DNA from: Microbacterium soli
Lineage (GTDB): Bacteria; Actinomycetota; Actinomycetes; Actinomycetales; Microbacteriaceae
Reading direction: 5' to 3'
Assembly: GCF_039539005.1 (NCBI RefSeq)
Contig: NZ_BAABCP010000001.1
Coordinates: forward strand, 496,001-560,000
Length of the DNA stretch: 64,000 nucleotides
Positions 1 to 8,118 of this stretch are shown here, in pieces (position 1 is the first letter of the stretch; every line of letters begins with the position of its first letter). Position numbers and translations under genes: made by a program. The notes beneath the pieces are model-generated. The model searched no databases. It was not told the origin of the DNA and saw only the letters and a list, made by a program, of their open reading frames with translations.

Positions 1-1670
1 CCGTTCTGCCGCGGCGTGCGCCGCCCGTCGCGGCTTCCGGGGGTGTCGCCCGCGCTGTGCCGCGCCAAGGCAGCGGCGGGGCCGCGGACCACGGCGATCC
101 GCTGCTGCGCCAGTGCGAGGGTGTCGGCCTCGTGGCTGGCCAGCACGATCGTGCACGAGGCCGCCCGGCGCAGCACCGCCTCCCGGACCAGTCGTGCGGC
201 CGCGGGATCGAGGTGCGCGGTCGGCTCGTCGAGCACGAGCAGCGGGGCTCCGGCATCCACCCGTGCCAGCGCCCGGGCGACGGCCAGGCGCCGCAGCTCG
301 CCGGGGCTGAGCTCGGCGACGGACGCGTCGGCGAGCGGGGCGAGGCCGAGCTCGGCGAGCGCCTCCGCCCCCGCGCCGTACAGCGCGAGCTCTTCCACCG
401 GCGTCGATGCGAAGGCGCGTGGCGCCTGCGGGGCCCAGGCCGCCGCATCCGCCCCGCGAATGTCACCGGCCACCTCGGCGTCGGCGGGGAGCACGCCCGC
501 GAGGGCTGCCAGCAGCGTCGATTTGCCCGCACCGCTGGGTCCCGTGATCGCGGTGATCCCGCTCAGCTCGGCGTGCAGCCCGGCGATGGTCGCGGAGTCC
601 CTGCCGGCGTAGCGTACCGTGAGATCCTCGATCACCACCGTCCTCACCGCACCGTCGCGCACGGCGCTGCGCACGTCGTGCCGAGGGCGACGCGCCAGCA
701 GCGCGCGGACGCGGTCGAGGGCGGAGAGGCCGTCCTGGGACGCATGGAAAGCCGATCCCACATCGCGCAGGGCCTGGAAGCACTCCGGGGCGAGGATGAG
801 CGCGACCAGGGCCGGCTCGAGCGCCATCGTGCGGTCCAGGAGTCGCAGGCCCAGAACGACGGCGACGAGGGCGACGGAGATCGTGGCGATCAGCTCCAGC
901 GCCAGAGACGACAGGAACGCCCAGCGCAGGGTCTCCTCGGTGCGCCGGCGGTAGCGACTCTGGATGCCGTCGAGCGCACGGGTCTGCTCCGCCACTCGCC
1001 CGAGGCCGACCAGCACGGGAAGTCCGCGGGCGAGCTCGCCGAGATGGTCGGCCAACCGCGCGAGCGCGGCGAGGGCCGCATCGGTGCGCTGCCGGGTGTG
1101 CTTGCCGATGAGGATCATGAACAGGGGGACGAGCGGCACGGTGAGGACGATGATGAGCGCGCTGGGCCAGTCGGCGCCGAGGATCCGGATGCCGACGATG
1201 AGCGGGACGACGGCCGCCGAGATCAATGCGGGGAGAGTCTGGACGTAGTAGTCGTCGAGATCGTCCAGGCCGTCGGCGGCGAGCACCGCCGTGCCGCCGC
1301 CTTCGCCCTCTCCCTCGGCGATGCGCCGCCACAGCCGGCTCCGCAGGTCGCGCTTGACGGTCGTCGCCACACGGCGCGAGACGACGGACGCCGCCCATTC
1401 CCCGCCGGTGCGCAGCACGACGCCGGTGAGCCCGCACAGCAGGATGATCCGCGTGGCCGCAGGAGTGAGCCCCGTCGCCGCCAATGCCCCGATGCCGCGC
1501 GCGACGGCCTCGGCGATGAGCACCAGCCCCACGGCGCGGGACGCCGCCAGCACGCCGAGCAGCCAGATCGACGCGCGGGGCACCGGCCCGAGCTCCGGGC
1601 GGCGGAAGCCGGGCGATCGCCGGGCGCGCTCGGCCTCGATCCCCCATGGGTCGTTCGGGATCGCACTCAT
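1..1670 (-). CDS. cydD: Thiol reductant ABC exporter, CydD-type half (3' end beyond window)
   Basis: Membrane ABC exporter of the CydDC family, which moves cysteine/glutathione across the membrane and is needed for cytochrome bd assembly. Read on the minus strand, about 556 codons are visible. A hydrophobic TMD comes first, with CydD-like stretches (DDLDDYYVQTLPALI, VPLVPLFM, LARGLPVLVGLGR). The ATPase follows, with Walker A GPSGAGKST, signature LSPGELRR and Walker B LLVLDEPTAHLD. The chain continues past the ATPase into a polar linker that runs off base 1, so a fused CydDC polypeptide, as in many actinobacteria, is possible. ATG at 1670 is chosen because a -10-like TAGAAT ends six bases upstream, which would make it leaderless. 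Confidence 0.85.
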   Translation of the reverse strand, partial: MSAIPNDPWGIEAERARRSPGFRRPELGPVPRASIWLLGVLAASRAVGLVLIAEAVARGIGALAATGLTPAATRIILLCGLTGVVLRTGGEWAASVVSRRVATTVKRDLRSRLWRRIAEGEGEGGGTAVLAADGLDDLDDYYVQTLPALISAAVVPLIVGIRILGADWPSALIIVLTVPLVPLFMILIGKHTRQRTDAALAALARLADHLGELARGLPVLVGLGRVAEQTRALDGIQSRYRRRTEETLRWAFLSSLALELIATISVALVAVVLGLRLLDRTMALEPALVALILAPECFQALRDVGSAFHASQDGLSALDRVRALLARRPRHDVRSAVRDGAVRTVVIEDLTVRYAGRDSATIAGLHAELSGITAITGPSGAGKSTLLAALAGVLPADAEVAGDIRGADAAAWAPQAPRAFASTPVEELALYGAGAEALAELGLAPLADASVAELSPGELRRLAVARALARVDAGAPLLVLDEPTAHLDPAAARLVREAVLRRAASCTIVLASHEADTLALAQQRIAVVRGPAAALARHSAGDTPGSRDGRRTPRQN

Positions 1671-1676
1671 CCTTGA

Positions 1677-1694
1677 ATTCTACATTGTGTAGAA
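1677..1694 (-). promoter_or_regulatory. cydD -10 box overlapped by a perfect palindrome (operator candidate)
   Basis: A perfect inverted repeat TTCTACA-TTG-TGTAGAA lies at 1678-1694. It overlaps the -10-like TAGAAT (1682-1677, minus strand), which ends six bases before the cydD ATG. TACA-n-TGTA half-sites recall BlaI/CopY-type operators. A repressor bound here would block the promoter directly. The identity of the regulator is inference. Confidence 0.5.
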
Positions 1695-1780
1695 ACGGGA
1701 GTGAGCGCGGAGGCGCGCAGTTCGCGCGGATGCGATGAGGCGAACCGGCCGCGGGGTCGCCCGGATGCTACCGTGGGGCC

Positions 1781-1795
1781 ATGCAGTGCAGGTGA
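1781..1795 (+). CDS. Putative leaderless 4-codon leader ORF (MQCR)
   Basis: ATG-CAG-TGC-AGG-TGA starts exactly six bases after a -10-like TACCGT (1769-1774), the same arrangement as other apparent leaderless starts in this window. The stop lies 63 bases before the downstream SDR. Between them is a potential hairpin, with CGCGCCG at 1803-1809 pairing with CGGCGCG at 1823-1829. The peptide would contain one Cys and one Arg, so a small attenuation leader is possible. The evidence is purely positional. Confidence 0.3.
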   Translation: MQCR

Positions 1796-1858
1796 GTCGC
1801 TCCGCGCCGTCAGTCCGCCGCCCGGCGCGCCACGACACCCTCCGACGGAAGGACCACC

Positions 1859-2689
1859 ATGCCTCATCCCCTCTCCGGAAAGACCGCCCTGGTCACCGGC
1901 GCATCGCGCCGCCGCGGCATCGGCTTCGCGATCGCCCGCGAACTCGCCGCACTCGGCGCCAGTGTGTTCATCCACCACTACCGCCCCCACGACGACGCGC
2001 AGCCGTGGGGCGGCGACGACCCGGAGGCCGTGCTGAGCGGCATCCGCGACGCGCTGAGGCCGGGCGCCGTCGCCGGGGATCGGCACGCCGACCTGCGGGA
2101 CGCACGCGCCGCCGAGGACCTGCTGGATGCGGCGTCGGCCCTGACGGGGTCGCTCGACATTCTGGTGTGCAACCAGGCGCTGAGCGGAACGGACGGCGGC
2201 ATCCTCGACATGGACGCCGACCGTCTCGACGCGCACTGGCTGACGGATGCGCGGGCGAGCCTGCTGCTGACGGCCGGTTTCGCGCGCCGCAAGAGGGAGG
2301 CGGGCGTCTCGGCGCCCTTCGCCGCACCCACCGGCCACGTCATCTGGATGACCTCCGGGCAGGGCGACGGGCCGATGCGCGGTGAGGTCGCCTATGCGAC
2401 CGCCAAGGCGGGCCTTGCCGGGGCGACGGCGACCGTCGCGGCCGAACTGCTCGATCTCGGCATCGTGCTCAACACGGTCAACCCCGGTCCGGTGAACACC
2501 GGCTACCTCGACCCCGCGACGACGGATCGGGATCTGAGCTGGCTGCCGGATCACCTGGCGAGCACACCGTTCGGCAGATTCGGCACGCCGGAGGACCCGG
2601 CCCGGCTCATCGGCTGGCTGTGCACGGATGCCGGCGCCTGGGTCGTCGGGCAGGTGCTGCGCAGCGACGGCGGCTTCGCGCTGCGCTGA
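1859..2689 (+). CDS. Short-chain dehydrogenase/reductase
   Basis: 276-aa cytosolic NAD(P)-dependent SDR with unknown substrate. The N-terminal nucleotide-binding motif TGASRRRGIG carries an extra residue compared with TGxxxGIG, a variant seen in SDRs of the 3-oxoacyl-ACP-reductase-like group. The NNAG-type strand reads CNQALSG. The catalytic pair is Y179 and K183 (YATAK), with Ser in MTSGQG. The C-terminus VVGQVLRSDGGFALR is the usual SDR ending. GGAAGG lies about seven bases before the ATG. It is convergent with mfd, 27 bases downstream. Confidence 0.8.
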   Translation: MPHPLSGKTALVTGASRRRGIGFAIARELAALGASVFIHHYRPHDDAQPWGGDDPEAVLSGIRDALRPGAVAGDRHADLRDARAAEDLLDAASALTGSLDILVCNQALSGTDGGILDMDADRLDAHWLTDARASLLLTAGFARRKREAGVSAPFAAPTGHVIWMTSGQGDGPMRGEVAYATAKAGLAGATATVAAELLDLGIVLNTVNPGPVNTGYLDPATTDRDLSWLPDHLASTPFGRFGTPEDPARLIGWLCTDAGAWVVGQVLRSDGGFALR

Positions 2690-2716
2690 GCCCCTGGGAC
2701 GGCCCGCGCGGTCGTC

Positions 2717-5700
2717 TCAGGCGGGAACGGGCGCGGCGGTCGCGGGCTCGGGGAACAGGGCCGTGAGCAGGTTCCCCACCCACTCGATCAGGTCGGTGTC
2801 CACGGGCATCGGCACCACGAGCGCCTCTCCCCCGCCCAGGACCCTGGCCTTGGGATACAGCCGCTGCAGGCGCACCTTCATGGAGTCCTCGAAGCGGGCG
2901 GGCGCCACCCGCAGGTTCGAGCCCATCGCCACGACATCCGTCAACCCCGCGCGGGCGGCCCTGCGCCGCAGCCGCGCGACGGTCACGAGCGTCTGCACCT
3001 CCTCCGGCATCGCACCGTACCGGTCGATGAGCTCTTCGGCCACGAGCTCGACGGCATCGTCGGCAGCCCCGGCGCCGGCCGCGGCCGACAGCTTCTGGTA
3101 CGCCTCCAGCCGCAGCCGTTCGCTGTCGATGTAGTGCTCGGGGATGCGGGCCTCGACCGGCAGCTCCAGGCGCAGCTCGACATCGGAGGAGGTCTCCTCG
3201 CCCCGGAACGTCGCGACGGCCTCGCCGATCATGCGCAGGTACAGGTCGAAGCCGACGCCCGCGATGTGCCCGGCCTGCTCGGCGCCCAGCAGGTTTCCGG
3301 CGCCGCGCAGCTCGAGGTCCTTCAGGGCGACCTGCATGCCCGAACCCAGCTCGTTGTTGACGGCGATGGTCTGCAGCCGGTCGGCAGCCGTCTCCGAGAG
3401 CGGCTTGCTGTCGTCGTAGAGGAAGTACGCGTAGGCGCGCTCGCGCCCGCGCCCCACGCGCCCGCGCAACTGGTGCAGCTGCGCGAGACCGTACTTGTCG
3501 GCCCTGTCGATGATGATCGTGTTGGCGTTGGAGATGTCCAGTCCGGTCTCGATGATGGTGGTCGAGACGAGCACGTCGTACTTGCGCTCCCAGAAGTCGT
3601 CCACGACCCGCTCCAGCTGCTGCTCCCCCATCCGACCGTGCGCGACGGCGATCCTGGCCTCGGGCACGAGCTCCGCCAGCTCCGACGCCACCCGCTGGAT
3701 GGACTGCACGCGGTTGTGCACGAAGAACACCTGGCCCTCACGGAGGATCTCGCGGCGGATCGCCGCGGCGATCTGCTTGTCACTGCGCGGCCCGACGAAG
3801 GACAGGATCGGATGCCGGTCCTCCGGCGGGGTCTGCAGCGTCGACATCTCCCGGATGCCGGTGACCGCCATCTCCAGCGTCCGCGGGATGGGGGTGGCGC
3901 TCATGGCGAGGACGTCGACGTTGGTCTTCAGCTTCTTCAGGGCGTCCTTGTGCTCGACCCCGAAGCGCTGCTCCTCGTCGATGATCATCAGACCGAGATC
4001 CTTGAACACCACCTTCTCGGTGAGGATGCGGTGCGTGCCGATCACCATGTCCACCGACCCGTCCGCCAGCCCCTGGAGCGTCTGGCGGGCCTCCTTGTCG
4101 GTCTGGAAGCGCGAGAGCGCACGCACCTGGACGGGGAACCCGGCGAACCGCTCTGTGAACGTCTCCATGTGCTGCTTGACCAGCAGGGTCGTGGGCACGA
4201 GCATCGCCACCTGCTTGCCCTCCTGGATGGCCTTGAACGCCGCGCGCACGGCGACCTCGGTCTTGCCGAAGCCGACGTCGCCGGACAGCAGGCGGTCCAT
4301 CGGGATGGGCCGCTCCATGTCGGCCTTGATCTCGTCGATGGTCTGCAGCTGATCGGCCGTCTCCGCGAAGGGGAACGCCTCCTCCAGCTCGCGCTGCCAG
4401 GGGGTGTCCGGACCGAACGCGTAGCCCTTGGAGTTCACGCGCGCCGAGTACAGCTTCACGAGCTCCACGGCGATGTCCCGGACGGCCTTGCGCGCCCTGC
4501 CCTTCGCCGCGGACCAGTCGCTGCCGCCCATCTTCGAGAGCGCGGGAGCCTCGCCGCCGACGTACTTCGACAGCAGGTCGAGCTGGTCGGTGGGCACGTA
4601 CAGCCTGTCACCGGGGTACCCGCGCTTGGACGGCGCGTACTCCAGCACGAGGTACTCCCGGGTGGATGTGACCGCGTTGCGGCCGCCGGAGGAGACCTCC
4701 CGTTCGGTCATCTCCACGAAGCGTCCGATGCCGTGGGTGGTGTGCACGACGTAGTCGCCCTGCTTGAGCTGCAGCGGATCGACGACGTTCCTCCGGCGCG
4801 ATGCCAGCTTGCGCACCGTGCGCTGGTCTCCGCCGACCGTGCGGCCGTAGAACTCGTTGTCGGTGAGCACGGCGAGCCGGGCCTCAGGCACCTGGAAGCC
4901 CGATTCCACGGCACCGGCCGCCAGCGTGGCGACTCCTCCGTCGGGCGCCTCGGCGAGGTGCTCGACGATGCGCGCGGCCATCCCGCGGTCGCTGAGCACG
5001 TCCCGCGTGCGCTCGACGAGCCCCTGCCCGGAGGAGATGACGACGACGCGCCATCCCTCGCCCAGCCGGGCCTCGACGAACGCGACGGCCCCGTCGACGC
5101 TGCCGTGGAAGGACGGGATGACGGACGAGTCCAGGGCTGCTGCATCGTCGTCGTCCGCGGCGAACGGGCTGAGTCGCCACCACACGCCGCCGCGCTCGCG
5201 GACGATCTCGCGCAGGCGTGCGATGGACAGGAAGTCGCCGTCGCTGAGAGCGGCCCCGGATGCCGACGCGGCGTCGATCGGCGCTTCCGCCCCCGAGGTG
5301 GCGGCGCTCCAGGCGGCGTCCAGGAACTCCCTGTTGGTCTCGACGAGGTTCTGCGCCCTGGCACCGGCCCGTTCGGGGTCGACGAGCGCCGCCGCACTGC
5401 CCGCGGGGAAGTACTCGGCGAGGGAGACCAGCGGCCCCGCCACGAGCGGCAGCAGCGACTCCATGCCCTCGACGGGGATGCCCTCGCTCATCTTCTCGAG
5501 CATCCCTGCGATCGCGGGGTACTGCGCGATGAGCTCGCCCGCGCGCGCACGCACGTCGGGGGTCAGCAGCAGTTCCCGGCTGGCGGGCAGATCGACGGAT
5601 GCCACATCGCCGGGCAGCGAGCGCTGATCCGCCACGGAGAACGCACGGATCTGGTCGATCTCGTCACCGAAGAACTCGACCCGCAGCGGATGGTCGGAGG

Positions 5701-6277
5701 TCGGGGGGAAGACGTCGAGGATCCCCCCGCGCACGGCGAACTCGCCACGGCGGGACACCATGTCCACGCGGGAGTACGCGCGCTCGACGAGCTGCGCGAC
5801 GGCCCCGTCGAGCTCGAGGCCGCGAGCACCGACGCGCAGCTGCAGCGGCGCTGCATCCCCGAGATCAGCGGCGATCGGCTGCAGGGCGGCGCGCACGGAG
5901 GCCACCACGACCAGCGGCCTGCCGCCGTCCCAGGTCGTGATGCGGCGCAGCACGTGCAGCCGCCGTCCGACGGTGTCGGGGCTGGGGCTGAGCCGTTCAT
6001 GCGGCAGCGTCTCCCAGGCGGGGAAGGTCAGCACCTCGGCGTCGTCGAGGTAGGCGGCGAGGGCGTCTGCGACGGACTCCGCCCGGCGCCCCGTCGGTGC
6101 GACGACGAGCATGGCCGCCGGATGCCCCGCGGCGGCGCGCCTGCTCAACAGACCGGCGATCACCGGGGCGTCCAGCCCGTCGACCACCGAGATCTCGGCA
6201 TCCGTCTGCGCCCAGGTGAGGGCGTCGCGATACAGGTCCGCCTCTTCCAAGGCGCGCAGAATCCCCGGAACAGTCAC
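2717..6277 (-). CDS. mfd: Transcription-repair coupling factor
   Basis: 1186-aa SF2 DNA translocase that removes RNA polymerase stalled at lesions and recruits UvrA. The domains run in the standard order. An N-terminal UvrB-homology region comes first. The CarD-like RNAP-interaction domain sits near residue 510 (YVVHTTHGIGRF). The RecG-like motor has Walker A GDVGFGKTE near 665 and DEEQRFGVEH near 767, followed by HQLRGRVGRGRERAYA. The C-terminal TRCF domain ends at LIEWVGNLL. Length is normal for the family. The start is GTG at 6277, six bases after a -10-like TAGACT, so the mRNA is probably leaderless. Confidence 0.97.
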   Translation of the reverse strand: MTVPGILRALEEADLYRDALTWAQTDAEISVVDGLDAPVIAGLLSRRAAAGHPAAMLVVAPTGRRAESVADALAAYLDDAEVLTFPAWETLPHERLSPSPDTVGRRLHVLRRITTWDGGRPLVVVASVRAALQPIAADLGDAAPLQLRVGARGLELDGAVAQLVERAYSRVDMVSRRGEFAVRGGILDVFPPTSDHPLRVEFFGDEIDQIRAFSVADQRSLPGDVASVDLPASRELLLTPDVRARAGELIAQYPAIAGMLEKMSEGIPVEGMESLLPLVAGPLVSLAEYFPAGSAAALVDPERAGARAQNLVETNREFLDAAWSAATSGAEAPIDAASASGAALSDGDFLSIARLREIVRERGGVWWRLSPFAADDDDAAALDSSVIPSFHGSVDGAVAFVEARLGEGWRVVVISSGQGLVERTRDVLSDRGMAARIVEHLAEAPDGGVATLAAGAVESGFQVPEARLAVLTDNEFYGRTVGGDQRTVRKLASRRRNVVDPLQLKQGDYVVHTTHGIGRFVEMTEREVSSGGRNAVTSTREYLVLEYAPSKRGYPGDRLYVPTDQLDLLSKYVGGEAPALSKMGGSDWSAAKGRARKAVRDIAVELVKLYSARVNSKGYAFGPDTPWQRELEEAFPFAETADQLQTIDEIKADMERPIPMDRLLSGDVGFGKTEVAVRAAFKAIQEGKQVAMLVPTTLLVKQHMETFTERFAGFPVQVRALSRFQTDKEARQTLQGLADGSVDMVIGTHRILTEKVVFKDLGLMIIDEEQRFGVEHKDALKKLKTNVDVLAMSATPIPRTLEMAVTGIREMSTLQTPPEDRHPILSFVGPRSDKQIAAAIRREILREGQVFFVHNRVQSIQRVASELAELVPEARIAVAHGRMGEQQLERVVDDFWERKYDVLVSTTIIETGLDISNANTIIIDRADKYGLAQLHQLRGRVGRGRERAYAYFLYDDSKPLSETAADRLQTIAVNNELGSGMQVALKDLELRGAGNLLGAEQAGHIAGVGFDLYLRMIGEAVATFRGEETSSDVELRLELPVEARIPEHYIDSERLRLEAYQKLSAAAGAGAADDAVELVAEELIDRYGAMPEEVQTLVTVARLRRRAARAGLTDVVAMGSNLRVAPARFEDSMKVRLQRLYPKARVLGGGEALVVPMPVDTDLIEWVGNLLTALFPEPATAAPVPA

Positions 6278-6280
6278 CGA

Positions 6281-6294
6281 GACAGTCTACTGTC
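6281..6294 (-). promoter_or_regulatory. mfd -10 box inside a perfect palindrome
   Basis: GACAG-TCTA-CTGTC is a perfect 5+5 inverted repeat. The minus-strand -10-like TAGACT (6289-6284) lies in its centre, and the GTG start of mfd follows after six bases. It does not match the actinobacterial LexA consensus (TCGAACnnnnGTTCGA). It may be an operator or a chance repeat. Confidence 0.4.
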
Positions 6295-6342
6295 CGGTCA
6301 CCGACACGGTCGCGGGAACGGATGCGGGAAGCCGCCCGTTCC

Positions 6343-6384
6343 GCTCCGGCCCGGTCCGGTCCGGTCCGGAGCATGACGTAGCGT
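6343..6384 (+). promoter_or_regulatory. GC-rich hairpin/CCGGT repeat and leaderless promoter for the GNAT gene
   Basis: Between the divergent mfd and GNAT starts lies GCTCCGG...CCGGAGC (6343-6372), whose loop consists of tandem CCGGT units. Immediately after it, TAGCGT (6379-6384) is a -10-like hexamer six bases before the GNAT ATG, so that transcript is probably leaderless. No good -35 is visible, and the hairpin occupies its place. Confidence 0.4.
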
Positions 6385-6390
6385 GGCCTG

Positions 6391-6945
6391 ATGGAGTCCG
6401 TCGTCCTGCGCACCGAACGCCTCGTCCTCAGCATCCCGACCGGCGCGGATGTCGACGCGATCACCGCGGCATGCCAGGATGCGGCGGTGCAGCGATACAC
6501 CACGGTGCCGAAGCCGTATGCCCGTGCCGATGCGACGGATTTCGTCCGGCTGGTCTCCGAGTGGTGGGGTGAGGGGTCGAGCACGACGTGGGCGATCCGC
6601 CACGATGACCGTTTCGCCGGCGCGGTCGGTCTGGCTGACATCGACGACGGCGTCGCCGACCTCGGATACTGGCTGGCGCCCGACGCACGGGGACGGGGAA
6701 TCGCCTCCGAGGCGGTGCGCGGCGTCGTGGCATGGGGGTTCGACGGACCACTGACGCTGCATCGGATCTCCTGGCGCGCGGTGGTCGGCAACCTCGGCTC
6801 CGCGCACACCGCCCGGGCGGCCGGATTCCGGTACGAGGGCAGGATGCGCGAGGCGTTTCGCCATGGCGCACACCGCGACGATGCCTGGATCGCAGGTCTC
6901 CTGGCGACCGACGATCGCACTCCTGTCGACTGGCCGGTGCTCTGA
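6391..6945 (+). CDS. GNAT-family N-acetyltransferase (RimJ/RimL-like)
   Basis: 184-aa acetyl-CoA-dependent acetyltransferase. The opening (ERLVLSIPTGADVDAI) is typical of the RimJ/RimL/SpeG-like subgroup that acetylates protein N-termini or small amines. The acetyl-CoA-binding motif A region reads LAPDARGRGIASEAV (Q/RxxGxG/A form), followed by NLGSAHTARAAGFRYEG, the usual beta5/alpha4 segment. The substrate cannot be deduced. It is followed 41 bases later by the Fpg/Nei gene on the same strand. Confidence 0.8.
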   Translation: MESVVLRTERLVLSIPTGADVDAITAACQDAAVQRYTTVPKPYARADATDFVRLVSEWWGEGSSTTWAIRHDDRFAGAVGLADIDDGVADLGYWLAPDARGRGIASEAVRGVVAWGFDGPLTLHRISWRAVVGNLGSAHTARAAGFRYEGRMREAFRHGAHRDDAWIAGLLATDDRTPVDWPVL

Positions 6946-6986
6946 ACGCCCTGTCGCCTGTCGGATCTGGATGGCAGGATGGCCCC

Positions 6987-7850
6987 ATGCCGGAGATGCC
7001 GGAGGTGCAGGGGCTCGTCGACTTCCTCGGCGAGCGCGCGGTGGACCGCGCGATCTCGCGGACCAGCGTGGGTGAGATCGCGGCGCTGAAGACCTTCGAT
7101 CCGCCGCACACCACTCTGCACGGGGCGACCATCACCGCGACGGCGCGGCACGGGAAGTTCTTGCGTCTCGCCTGCGGGGACGACCTTCATCTCGTCTTCC
7201 ACCTGGCGAAAGCCGGTTGGCTGCGCTGGTACGACGAGCTGCCGACGACCCTGATCAAGCCGGGACGCAGTCCCATCGCCCTGCGGGTCGCGCTCGACGA
7301 CGGGAGCGGGTTCGACCTCACCGAGGCGGGGACGAAGAAGTCGCTCGCCGTGCACGTCGTGCGCGACCCGCAGGATGTGCCCGGCATCGCGCGCCTCGGC
7401 CCCGATCCCCTGGACCCGTCGTTCACCCGCGACGCGTTCGCATCGCTGCTCGAGGGCAGACGGATGCAGATCAAGGGCCTGCTGCGGGATCAGAGCGTCA
7501 TCGCGGGCATCGGCAACGCGTACAGCGATGAGATCCTGCACGTGGCGAAGATGTCGCCGTACGCCCCCTCCGGCAAACTCGACGATGGCGCCGTCACCCG
7601 ACTGTACGACGCCCTGCAGCGCACCCTCCGCGGCGCCGTCGCGGAGGCATCCGGCAGACCGCCCGCCGAGCTGAAGGACGCCAAGCGCGCAGGATTCCGC
7701 GTGCATGCCCGCCGCGGCGAGGCGTGTCCGGAGTGCGGCGACACCATCCGCAGCGTCTTCTTCGCGGACCGCAGCCTGGAGTACTGCCCCACGTGCCAGA
7801 CCGGCGGCAGGCCTCTCGCCGACCGCCGTCTGTCGCGTCTGCTGAAGTGA
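6987..7850 (+). CDS. Fpg/Nei-family DNA glycosylase/AP lyase
   Basis: 287-aa base-excision repair enzyme. The start MPEMPEVQG gives the catalytic N-terminal Pro-Glu after Met removal. The helix-two-turn-helix region contains GIGNAYSDEILHVAKMSPYA. The C-terminal zinc finger has CPEC...CPTC. The usual Fpg HLGMSG stretch is replaced by HLAKAG, so lesion specificity may differ from classical MutM; Fpg2-like or Nei-like activity is possible. The longer upstream frame overlaps the GNAT gene and is rejected. CAGGAT, a weak -10, ends six bases before the ATG. Confidence 0.85.
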   Translation: MPEMPEVQGLVDFLGERAVDRAISRTSVGEIAALKTFDPPHTTLHGATITATARHGKFLRLACGDDLHLVFHLAKAGWLRWYDELPTTLIKPGRSPIALRVALDDGSGFDLTEAGTKKSLAVHVVRDPQDVPGIARLGPDPLDPSFTRDAFASLLEGRRMQIKGLLRDQSVIAGIGNAYSDEILHVAKMSPYAPSGKLDDGAVTRLYDALQRTLRGAVAEASGRPPAELKDAKRAGFRVHARRGEACPECGDTIRSVFFADRSLEYCPTCQTGGRPLADRRLSRLLK

Positions 7851-7907
7851 GCTCCGTCCGGATGCCGGAATGTGACGTGGGAATGAACCGGCGCCCGCGA
7901 TGTTGAG

Positions 7908-7913
7908 TAGGAT
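7908..7913 (+). promoter_or_regulatory. Candidate -10 box of the riboflavin operon
   Basis: TAGGAT lies about 13 bases before the 5' side of the FMN riboswitch, a suitable position for transcription to start just upstream of the aptamer. No convincing -35 is visible. Confidence 0.4.
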
Positions 7914-7925
7914 CAGAAGCAACAA

Positions 7926-8063
7926 CGTGCTCCGGGGTCGGTGAGAATCCGAACCGGCGGTGACAGTCCGCGAACGCCTGATCACAGGCGCCGATCCGGT
8001 GGAATTCCAGGACCGACGGTGATGCGAACCACAGGTTCGCTAGTCCGGAGGAGAGGCAGCACG
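7926..8063 (+). ncRNA. FMN riboswitch (RFN element)
   Basis: Conserved RFN blocks are present in order: GTGCTCCGGGGTCGGTGAGA, AATCCGAACCGGCGGTGACA, GTCCGCGA, GATCCGGTGGAATTCCAGGA, CCGACGGTGA and AGTCCGGAGGAGAGGCAGCA. The outer P1 pairs GTGCTCCGG with the CCGGAG...CAGCAC end. It precedes ribD by about 55 bases. FMN binding is expected to switch off the rib operon. In high-GC actinobacteria this commonly works by sequestering the translation start, and no obvious intrinsic terminator is seen before ribD. Confidence 0.95.
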
Positions 8064-8118
8064 GGCAACGCGGGAGTGCGTGCCGTCGGCCCCGGTGATC
8101 CAGAGAGAGAGATGACCG

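Noticed and set aside
57..1676. 539-codon plus-strand open frame
   Set aside because: Antisense shadow of the cydD-type ABC exporter. It is rich in Arg/Gly/Gln with no domain pattern, while the minus-strand frame has Walker and signature motifs.
6281..6294. SOS (LexA) box upstream of mfd
   Set aside because: The palindrome GACAGTCTACTGTC does not match the actinobacterial LexA consensus with GAAC/GTTC half-sites.
3134..6376. 1080-codon plus-strand open frame opposite mfd
   Set aside because: Long antisense frame typical of high-GC DNA. The minus frame encodes an unmistakable Mfd.
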